A DNA stretch of 64,000 nt from an uncultured Rhodospirillales bacterium (GTDB lineage Bacteria > Pseudomonadota > Alphaproteobacteria > ATCC43930 > CGMCC-115725). Location: positions 62,001-126,000 of the forward strand of contig CAIJOA010000048.1 of NCBI GenBank assembly GCA_903822185.1, in the 5' to 3' direction. The position numbers and the translations under genes were made by a program. How positions within the stretch are numbered: position 1 is the stretch's first letter; each line of letters begins with the position of its first letter. This document shows, piece after piece, positions 39,164 to 46,658 of this stretch. The notes under the pieces are model-generated. The model was not told the DNA's origin and did no database searches. It worked only from the letters and a program-made list of their open reading frames with translations.

Positions 39164-39241
39164 CGTCATTGCGAGCGAAGCGAAGCAATCCAGTCGATCA
39201 GCGCACTGGATTGCTTCGTCGCTACGCTCCTCGCAATGACG
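39164..39241. repeat. Palindromic repeat family B, copy 3 (overlaps SBP-16 start codon)
   Basis: cgtcattgcgagcgaagcgaagcaatccagtcgatcagcgcactggattgcttcgtcgctacgctcctcgcaatgacg. Confidence 0.92.
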
Positions 39242-40207
39242 ACGAAAGGAATATCGTTTCTTCTCTCCACGCTGCTCCTCGCAGCAGCCACGTTCGTTTC
39301 TCCCGCCATCGCCGCCGACAAAATCCACGCCGGCAAGACCATCGGCGTGTTGTGGGTGCTGACTCCGATTGATGTCGGCGTCGCCGAAGGCTTCTTCGCT
39401 AAGCGCGGACTCGACGTAGAAATTACGACGCTCGCGGGCGATTCGCGGCTGATGCAGGGCTTCGTCTCGGGCGATTTCGACATCGGCCTTTCCGGTTCGA
39501 CCGGCATGATCTTCGCCGCCAAGGGTGCGCCCATCCGGGGCATTGCCGCACTGGACGGCGAGCCACGCGATTTTTCCCTGCTGGTTGCGCCCAACTCGTC
39601 CATCACCTCGGTCAAAGACCTCAAAGGCAAATCGCTGGGCACCGCCGTAACGGCCTCGTTCCCCGAATGGCTGGGCAAACGCGTATCGGTCGGCGAAGGC
39701 TGGGGACCGGACGGGATCAAGACCACCGTCACTGGTGGCTTTGAAGCCACCATCGCGGCGATGCGGACGGGTCAGTTGGAAGGCTTCATCGGCGCGACCG
39801 AACTCGGCTATCAACTTGCCGAGAAACAGCAGATCCGGATCATCGTCGGCATGGAGCAATTCGTGCCGCGCTTTCACACTCATGTCGTGCTGGGCCGCGA
39901 AGCTTTCGTGCGCGACCATCCCGATGTCGCGACACGTTTCCTGCAAGGTCTTTTCGAAGCCATCGCCTTCATGAAGGCCAACCGCGACAAGACGATCGAG
40001 CTGACCGCGCCGATCATGCATATGAGCACGGCGGTGATCGCCAAGACCTACGATTACGAGATCGCGATGCTGTCCGACGACGGCGTATTCGATCCGGCTT
40101 CGCTGAAAGTTCTCAAAGATTCTTATGTCGAGATGGGGCTTCTGCCGGAAGCACCGACGGACGATCAGCTTTTGACCCGGCAATTTGTGCCGGTGAAATT
40201 CCGATGA
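39236..40207 (+). CDS. SBP-16, NitT/TauT-type substrate-binding protein
   Basis: MTTKGISFLLSTLLLAAATFVSPAIAADKIHAGKTIGVLWVLTPIDVGVAEGFFAKRGLDVEITTLAGDSRLMQGFVSGDFDIGLSGSTGMIFAAKG. Confidence 0.94.
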   Translation: MTTKGISFLLSTLLLAAATFVSPAIAADKIHAGKTIGVLWVLTPIDVGVAEGFFAKRGLDVEITTLAGDSRLMQGFVSGDFDIGLSGSTGMIFAAKGAPIRGIAALDGEPRDFSLLVAPNSSITSVKDLKGKSLGTAVTASFPEWLGKRVSVGEGWGPDGIKTTVTGGFEATIAAMRTGQLEGFIGATELGYQLAEKQQIRIIVGMEQFVPRFHTHVVLGREAFVRDHPDVATRFLQGLFEAIAFMKANRDKTIELTAPIMHMSTAVIAKTYDYEIAMLSDDGVFDPASLKVLKDSYVEMGLLPEAPTDDQLLTRQFVPVKFR

Positions 40208-41208
40208 CATTACGTCATTGCGAGCGCAGCGAAGCAATCCAGTGGTCCCGCGCACTGGATTGCTTCGTCGCTACGCTCCTCGCAATGACGGTACTTTTAG
40301 GCACACCCGCGCATGCCCTCGACAAAGTCCGCGCCGGCAAGACCATCGGCGTTCTCTGGGCGCTGACGCCGGTCGATGTCGGCGTCGAGGAAGGCATCTT
40401 CGCTGAATACGGCATCGAAGTCGAAATCACGACCCTCAACGGCGATACCAAGCTGCAACAGGCTTTGATTTCCGACAGCGTCGATGTCGGTTTGGCCGGC
40501 GGCACCGGGATGGTCTTTGCCGTAAAGGGTTCTCCCGTCGTCGGCATCGCCGCGCTCGCCGATGCGCCGCGCAATTTTTCGATCATTGTCGGCCCATCCT
40601 CGACCATCCGTTCAGCCAAGGATATGCACAACAAGTTGCTGGGCGTCTCGACGGTCGGCTCGCTGGTTGAATGGTTCGCGAAACATATCTCGACCCGGGA
40701 GGGCTGGGGCACGGACGGCATTCGAACCGTGGCCACCGGTGGTTTCGAAGGCACCATCGCCGCGCTGAAAACCGGCCAGATCGACGGCTTTACCGGCGCG
40801 ACCGAACTCGGCTATCAGCTCGAAGAAAAGCGCGAAGGCAAGATCATCGCCGGCATGGAGAAATTCGTGCCGCGTTTCCACACGCAAGTAATTCTCGCGC
40901 AGCAAAAGACGGTGCGCGAACAGCCTGCCGTCGTCGAGCGCTTCCTCAAGGGGCTTTTCGCTTCGGTCGCCTTCATGAAGAAGAACCGCGACAAGACGAT
41001 CGAGATCACATCGCGGGTCATCCATATGAGTCCAGCGGTTATTACCAAGACCTATGATTACGAAATCGCGATGTTGTCGGATGATGGTGCGTTCGATGCA
41101 GAAGCGCTGACCGTGTTGAAAGATTCTTATCGCGACATGGGTTTGTTGCCTGATGCGCCAACCGACGCACAGATTTTGACGCGGCAGTTCGTGCCGGTGA
41201 AGTTCTAA
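40204..41208 (+). CDS. SBP-17, NitT/TauT-type substrate-binding protein with repeat-encoded signal peptide
   Basis: MTLRHCERSEAIQWSRALDCFVATLLAMTVLLGTPAHALDKVRAGKTIGVLWALTPVDVGVEEGIFAEYGIEVEITTLNGDTKLQQALISDSVDVGLAGGTGMVFAVKG. Confidence 0.93.
   Translation: MTLRHCERSEAIQWSRALDCFVATLLAMTVLLGTPAHALDKVRAGKTIGVLWALTPVDVGVEEGIFAEYGIEVEITTLNGDTKLQQALISDSVDVGLAGGTGMVFAVKGSPVVGIAALADAPRNFSIIVGPSSTIRSAKDMHNKLLGVSTVGSLVEWFAKHISTREGWGTDGIRTVATGGFEGTIAALKTGQIDGFTGATELGYQLEEKREGKIIAGMEKFVPRFHTQVILAQQKTVREQPAVVERFLKGLFASVAFMKKNRDKTIEITSRVIHMSPAVITKTYDYEIAMLSDDGAFDAEALTVLKDSYRDMGLLPDAPTDAQILTRQFVPVKF
40213..40290. repeat. Palindromic repeat family B, copy 4 (inside SBP-17 coding sequence)
   Basis: cgtcattgcgagcgcagcgaagcaatccagtggtcccgcgcactggattgcttcgtcgctacgctcctcgcaatgacg. 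Confidence 0.92.
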
Positions 41209-41219
41209 AAAATAAGAAC

Positions 41220-41357
41220 TCTCTCCGGCCCGCTTGCGGGGGGAGAGGGCAGGGTGAGGTGGGTAGCAGAACAAGCGAGATCGTGCCTTTGAAAAACACC
41301 TCACCCTCCCACGCGGTGCGCGGGCCCCTCCCTCTCCCCGCAAGCGCGGAGAGGGTT
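41220..41357. repeat. Intergenic palindromic repeat, family A copy 3
   Basis: ctctccggcccgcttgcggggggagagggcagggtgaggtggg...cacctcaccctcccacgcggtgcgcgggcccctccctctccccgcaagcgcggagaggg at the convergent end of the + array. Confidence 0.9.
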
Positions 41358-42729
41358 AAGACACACAGGCCGCAGTTAACCGCCGTACCGCGCCAGGACC
41401 CGATAAACCCTGCACCGCTTCTTCGATTGCCGTCAGCCGCGCGCTTGAGAAAAGCCCCGCGCCGTTATCGCGGAACTTCTTCAGGATATCCGCGTCACTC
41501 AAGGGCCGTTCAGCGCTGCCGTGATTGAACGGCTCGATTTTCTCGAGCCGGCGACCATCAGTAGTTTCGACGATCACCCAGCCTTTGAACTGGCCGGGCT
41601 TCGCGTCCTTGTCGATCTCGCATTCGATCTTCGCCGCCAGCGCGCCGATGTCGCCATGCGTTGCCGCATCGATGCGATAGCTGGAGCCGTCGAGCTTGCC
41701 GGTGATCAGCGCCTCGGCGAGGGAATAATAAAGCGATGCCCGACCCTGCCAGGCATTGACCGGCGCCAGCTTCTTCTCGCGCGGTTCGCACACCACCCCG
41801 ACCATGTAATCGGCGATCGGGCAGACGATGCGTTTCACCTGATCCGCGCGCAGCCCTTCGGCGCGCAGCGCCAGGATGGCGTCGAGGAAGGAATGCGAGA
41901 CATGGGCGCAAGGGTATGGCTTCAGCGAGATGCCGAGGCTTTCCCAGCGTTGCCCCAGCCCTTCGGTAACGGCCGAAAAATCGAAGCGGTAATCCGGGTC
42001 CTGGACATGGGTGCGGAACAGCCCCGCCGTTCCTTCGAAAACATTGATCGGCCCAGTGTGGCCGTGCTGCGCCAGGAGCGCCGCCGAAATCCCGCCCTGC
42101 GCACCCCATCCAGCATGAAGATTCGGTGATTCGACGCCCTCGCGCATCCCTTCGCCGATGCCGGCAGCGAACGAGCCGGTGATGCCCACCGCCTGAGCCG
42201 TCCGTGCCGGATCTAGTCCCAGCAGCTTGGCCGCCGCATAGGTCGCGCCGACCGCGCCGAAGAGCCCGGTCGGGTGCCAGCCGCGTTTGTGGAATTGCAG
42301 CGGCGCGGCGAGGCCGATCCGGCTGGCGATCTCGCTGCCGCCGATGAAGGCGGCGAGGAAATCCTCGCCCGACACATCCCGATCCTCACCCAGCGCCAGG
42401 GTCGCCGCAACGAGGCAGGCGGAAACATGGACGATGGTCGCGTTGTGGGTGTCGTCGAAGGATTGGGCCGAGGCCATCGCGCCGTTGGCGATCGCCGCCA
42501 CCGCCGGCGAGGTTCGGTCGGCAGAGCCGAGAATGTGGGACGCGCCCTGCCCGCCCAGCGCCAGCGACCCGGCCTTTATCCGTTGCCCATAGTCCTGCCC
42601 CGCGACCGCGAAGATGCAGCCCAGCGTATCGAGAACCCGCCAGCGGGCCGACGCGACGACATCGGCCGGGATCGCGGCTAGGGTCAGGCCGCTGCTCCAA
42701 GCGGCGATCGTTTCACTGAGGCTGGGCAT
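41356..42729 (-). CDS. MmgE/PrpD family protein (copy 1)
   Basis: ETIAAWSSGLTLAAIPADVVASARWRVLDTLGCIFAVAGQDYGQRI...AIANGAMASAQSFDDTHNATIVHVSACLVAATLALGEDRDVSGEDFLAAFIGGSEIASRIG. Confidence 0.93.
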   Translation of the reverse strand: MPSLSETIAAWSSGLTLAAIPADVVASARWRVLDTLGCIFAVAGQDYGQRIKAGSLALGGQGASHILGSADRTSPAVAAIANGAMASAQSFDDTHNATIVHVSACLVAATLALGEDRDVSGEDFLAAFIGGSEIASRIGLAAPLQFHKRGWHPTGLFGAVGATYAAAKLLGLDPARTAQAVGITGSFAAGIGEGMREGVESPNLHAGWGAQGGISAALLAQHGHTGPINVFEGTAGLFRTHVQDPDYRFDFSAVTEGLGQRWESLGISLKPYPCAHVSHSFLDAILALRAEGLRADQVKRIVCPIADYMVGVVCEPREKKLAPVNAWQGRASLYYSLAEALITGKLDGSSYRIDAATHGDIGALAAKIECEIDKDAKPGQFKGWVIVETTDGRRLEKIEPFNHGSAERPLSDADILKKFRDNGAGLFSSARLTAIEEAVQGLSGPGAVRRLTAACVS

Positions 42730-42877
42730 GGTCGTTTCGTCCCGTCATTGGCTTTGGTTGAAGGCGATCATAACTCATTTGCGCGCCGGGCTTGCCTGCG
42801 TCTATGCTTTCCGAAAGGGCAGGCCCTCGGGCCAGGAAGGCTGCAAAAAACGCAGTCTGCATCGGGAGATAGAGACG

Positions 42878-43903
42878 ATGAGCGCAGCCGAAACGCATCC
42901 TTCGACGACACCCGATCATGTCCGCCAGGCATGGAAAGACGCCAACGTCTCGCCGCTGTGGGAACAGCTCAACGCCCATTCCCTCGAGGTGAAGCGCGAC
43001 CGCGGCTATATCTGGAAATGGCAGACGATGCGCCCGCTGATCGACGATGCCTTGGCGCTGCAGGATATGGCCGCGATTCAGCGCCGCGTTCTGACTTTCA
43101 ACAATCCGAATTTGCGCAACCCGTCGATGGGCGCGACACCGACCCTGACCGCCGCGCTGCAGATCCTGAAGCCCGGCGAAGTCGCCCGGCCGCATCGCCA
43201 TTCACCCAGCGCCCTCCGCTTCGTCCTCGAAGGCGAAGGCGCCTATACCATCGTCGATGGCAAGGAATGCCTGATGGAAGAAGGCGACCTGGTCATCACA
43301 CCAGGCTGGACCTGGCACGAGCACGAGCATCGCGGCACGCGTCCGATCATCTGGCTCGATTCCCTCGACGTGCCGCTGCATCGCTATTTCGGCACCGATG
43401 GTTTTCAGCCGGGCCCGCCGCCGAACAAGATGCCGGAAACCCTGCCGGATGCGATGTTCGCCATCGCCAATGTCGTGCCCGAAGGCATCAAGACCAACCC
43501 GAACTTCTCACCGGTCTTCCGTTATCCGTACCAGCAGGTCGTCGCCGCCCTGGCGGCAACGCCGATCGGCCCCGACGGCACGCGGCGTGTGCGCTACGTC
43601 AATCCGATGACCGGCGGTTCTTGCATGTCGTTGATGGATTGCGCCATGTTCGAGATCGAAGGTGATCAAGCCTTGCCGGTCAGCACCAGCGCCAGCACGG
43701 TCTGCGCCATCGTCGAAGGCACCGGCACGACGCATGTCGGCGACGACGTGTTCCATTGGGAACCGAAGGACGTCTTCGCCCTGCCGACGGGCACCGCTGT
43801 TCGCCACCGCGCCAACGGCAAAGCCCGCATCTTCACAGTCAGCGACCGCGAAGTGCTGCGCCGTCTCGACCTGCTCGATGAAACAATCGGCACGCCGGCC
43901 TAA
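42878..43903 (+). CDS. gentisate 1,2-dioxygenase-like bicupin
   Basis: MSAAETHPSTTPDHVRQAWKDANVSPLWEQLNAHS...GEVARPHRHSPSALRFVLEGEGAYTIVDGKECLMEEGDLVITPGWTWHEHEHRGTRPIIWLDSLDVPLHRYF; SD gggaga. Confidence 0.93.
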   Translation: MSAAETHPSTTPDHVRQAWKDANVSPLWEQLNAHSLEVKRDRGYIWKWQTMRPLIDDALALQDMAAIQRRVLTFNNPNLRNPSMGATPTLTAALQILKPGEVARPHRHSPSALRFVLEGEGAYTIVDGKECLMEEGDLVITPGWTWHEHEHRGTRPIIWLDSLDVPLHRYFGTDGFQPGPPPNKMPETLPDAMFAIANVVPEGIKTNPNFSPVFRYPYQQVVAALAATPIGPDGTRRVRYVNPMTGGSCMSLMDCAMFEIEGDQALPVSTSASTVCAIVEGTGTTHVGDDVFHWEPKDVFALPTGTAVRHRANGKARIFTVSDREVLRRLDLLDETIGTPA

Positions 43904-43916
43904 CGCCGCTTAATCG

Positions 43917-43992
43917 TTACGTCATGCTCGGACGTGTTCCGGGCATCTGCGATAGAAGACGCGGATTGCCCGGACGAGCCGGGCAATGGCGC
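43917..43992. repeat. Palindromic intergenic repeat, family E (single copy seen)
   Basis: gtcatgctcggacgtgttccgggcatctgcg...gaagacgcggattgcccggacgagccgggcaatgg; inverted arms. Confidence 0.6.
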
Positions 43993-44013
43993 TAGGAGAG
44001 TGAATAAGCCAAG

Positions 44014-45630
44014 ATGACCACCACCATTGAAACACCGATCCTTATCGTCGGCGCCGGCCCGATCGGCCTGGCCTTGGCCGCTGAACTGGGTCGCCGCGAT
44101 GTTCCTTGTTTGGTGATCGAGCAGAGCGATGGCGTGATCTATCACCCGCGCGCGACCGCGCTCAACGCGCGAACGATGGAGTTCCTGCGCCGCCTTGGCG
44201 TTAGCGAGCGCGTCAAACAAGACGGCACGCCGCCGGACTTTCCGCACAACGTTCTTTACGTCACGACCCTCAAAGGCAACGAGATCGCCCGCATCGAACG
44301 GCCAAGCCACGGCGCGCGTACGCCTTCGCCGATCAGCCCTGAACGCCCGCAACGTTGCAATCAGTTGTGGCTCGATCCGATACTGGTCGAACTCGATAAG
44401 AGCTTTCCCTCGGTCACGCTGCGTTATCGCTGCCGTTATGACTCGCTGAAAGAAGAAAATGACAAGGTCATCGTCACGGCAATGGACCTTACCACCGAAA
44501 CGCCGGTGACGATTGCCGCACGCTATGTCATCGACTGCAGCGGCAGCCATACCTCGGTCCGGCGGCAACTCGGCATTGCCATGACCGGCGCGGCAGACGC
44601 CGAACATCACCTCAGCGTCTTCGTCCGCGCGCCCGAATTGTGGAAGCAGCACGAAAAGGGCAAGGCGGCGCTGACCTTCTTCATCGACGAGAAGGGCAAT
44701 TGGCGAAACCTTGTCGCCATCGACGGTCGCGAGCTTTATCGTTTCGGCATTTCCGGCAAAGAGTTTTACGACAATCCTGACGCGGTCGATGTCGAAAAAT
44801 ATTTCACCGAGGCGATGGGCGGCGACGTGCCGCATGAAATCCTGTCGGTCATCCGCTGGGCAGCGCGCGATATCGTCGCCGAGAAATATCGCGTCGGCCG
44901 CGTGTTCTTCGCCGGCGATGCCGCGCATCAGAATCATCCGTCCGGTGGCTTCGGCCTGAACACCGGTATGGGCGACATGGACAATCTGGGTTGGAAGCTG
45001 GCCGCGACGGTGCAAGGCTGGGGCGGTGCCGCCTTGCTCGATTCCTACGAGGTCGAGCGCCGTCCGGTAGGCTTGCGCAATATCAGCCAGGCCTTCAACA
45101 ACCATATCGACAATCGCGACCGCGTCTCGCATCCCGATATCGCCAAGGATACGCCCGACGGCGCGGCGGCCCGCACACGCATGAGGGAACAGATTCTATC
45201 GTCACAGCCCGCGATGGTGCTGACCGATGGCGTGGCGCTGGGCTATCGCTATGAAGGCTCGCCGATCGTCTGTGCCGACGGCACGCCGGCGACCGCCGAC
45301 ACGATCAGCCTCTACGAACCGACGACGCGACCGGGATCGCGCGCACCGCATGCCTGGATCAAGGAAGGCCAATCGACGGTCGATCTATTTGGCAAGGGCT
45401 TCGTCCTGTTGCGTCTCGGCGACGATGCGCCGGATGCCGCCGCGATCGAACAAGCCTTCCGCCAGCGGCAGGTGCCGATCGAGACCGTGACGCTGACCAA
45501 TCCCGATATCGTCAAACTCTATGAGAAGAAGCTTGTCCTGGTCCGGCCCGACGGCCATGTGGCCTGGCGATCGGATACATTGCATCAAGACCCGCTGGCG
45601 CTCGCCGATCACGTTCGCGGCGGCGTTTAA
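44014..45630 (+). CDS. FAD-dependent aromatic hydroxylase (MhpA/PheA-like)
   Basis: ILIVGAGPIGLALAAELGRRDVPCLVIEQSDGVIYHPRATALNARTMEFLRRLG...VFFAGDAAHQNHPSGGFGLNTGMGDMDNLGWKLAATVQG. Confidence 0.95.
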   Translation: MTTTIETPILIVGAGPIGLALAAELGRRDVPCLVIEQSDGVIYHPRATALNARTMEFLRRLGVSERVKQDGTPPDFPHNVLYVTTLKGNEIARIERPSHGARTPSPISPERPQRCNQLWLDPILVELDKSFPSVTLRYRCRYDSLKEENDKVIVTAMDLTTETPVTIAARYVIDCSGSHTSVRRQLGIAMTGAADAEHHLSVFVRAPELWKQHEKGKAALTFFIDEKGNWRNLVAIDGRELYRFGISGKEFYDNPDAVDVEKYFTEAMGGDVPHEILSVIRWAARDIVAEKYRVGRVFFAGDAAHQNHPSGGFGLNTGMGDMDNLGWKLAATVQGWGGAALLDSYEVERRPVGLRNISQAFNNHIDNRDRVSHPDIAKDTPDGAAARTRMREQILSSQPAMVLTDGVALGYRYEGSPIVCADGTPATADTISLYEPTTRPGSRAPHAWIKEGQSTVDLFGKGFVLLRLGDDAPDAAAIEQAFRQRQVPIETVTLTNPDIVKLYEKKLVLVRPDGHVAWRSDTLHQDPLALADHVRGGV

Positions 45631-45647
45631 ACCCAAGGAATCATCCG

Positions 45648-46658
45648 ATGAAATGCGTTGAGATTGCCACGACCACCGGCCCCGACGGCCTGCGCCTTGC
45701 CGAACGGCCGATGCCGACGGTCGGACCGCGTCAGGTGCTGGTCCGGGTCCATGCCGCGTCGATCAATTATCGCGATGCCATGATCCTGTCGGGCGGGCAC
45801 GCCCGCGGTGTCGATCTGCCGCGCATTCCGTTGTCGGACGGGGCGGGCGAGATCATCGAGGTCGGCAGCGAGGTGACGCGCGTCAAGAAAGGCGACCGCG
45901 TTTGCGGCAGCTTCTTCCAACGCTGGATCGATGGTCCCGTCTTTCCCGAGATGCAAAATCATGCGCTGGGCGGGACCGCCGAAGGCATGCTGACCGAATA
46001 TGCGCTGCTGGAAGGCGATGGCGTCGTCACGTTTCCCGATCACCTGTCTTATGCCGAAGCGGCGACCTTACCTTGCGCCGGTCTGACGGCGTGGCACGGA
46101 CTGATCGAAGCCGGCGGTTTGCGCGCGGGCGAGACGGCGCTGCTGCTCGGTACCGGCGGTGTTTCCGTGTTCGGTTTGCAATTCGCGCGCGCGGCGGGCG
46201 CGAACGCCATTATCACCTCGTCCAGCGACGCCAAGCTGGAACGCGCCAAGGCGTTAGGCGCGACCGGCACGGTGAATTACGCCACGAACCCGAAATGGGC
46301 CGAAACGGTTGTTTCTCTGACGGGTGGACGCGGCGTCGATGCGATCCTCGATGTTGCCGGCGGCGATAGCACCAGGGGCGCGCTGACGGCGGTGCGGCAT
46401 GGCGGCTTCATCGGCATCATCGGCGGCCGATCGGGCCCGGGCGGCGAACTGGATCGCAGCTTCATCCTGCGCAAGGGCATCAATGTACGCGGCATCAATG
46501 TCGGCAGCCGCGCGATGTTCGAAGCGATGAATCGCGCCATCGCCACCGCCAAGCTGAAGCCGCAGATCTACAAGACCTTCGCGATGGCCGACAGCGTTGC
46601 GGCTTATAAAGACTTCTTGACCGGCAAGCAGTTCGGCAAGGTCGTGATTACGATCTGA
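45648..46658 (+). CDS. zinc-type alcohol dehydrogenase / NADPH:quinone reductase-like (MDR) protein
   Basis: VHAASINYRDAMILSGGHARGVDLPRIPLSDGAGEIIEVGSEVTRVKKGDRVCGSF...LLLGTGGVSVFGLQFARAAGANAIITSSSDAKLERAKALGA. Confidence 0.93.
   Translation: MKCVEIATTTGPDGLRLAERPMPTVGPRQVLVRVHAASINYRDAMILSGGHARGVDLPRIPLSDGAGEIIEVGSEVTRVKKGDRVCGSFFQRWIDGPVFPEMQNHALGGTAEGMLTEYALLEGDGVVTFPDHLSYAEAATLPCAGLTAWHGLIEAGGLRAGETALLLGTGGVSVFGLQFARAAGANAIITSSSDAKLERAKALGATGTVNYATNPKWAETVVSLTGGRGVDAILDVAGGDSTRGALTAVRHGGFIGIIGGRSGPGGELDRSFILRKGINVRGINVGSRAMFEAMNRAIATAKLKPQIYKTFAMADSVAAYKDFLTGKQFGKVVITI

Noticed and set aside
26745-40290. Regularly recurring ~75-bp repeats considered as a CRISPR array
   Set aside because: Units are widely and irregularly spaced, internally palindromic, with whole genes rather than spacers between them, and no cas genes.
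23763-41208. SBP array considered as assembly duplication
   Set aside because: Every copy has a distinct sequence, signal peptide and intergenic region; not identical repeats.
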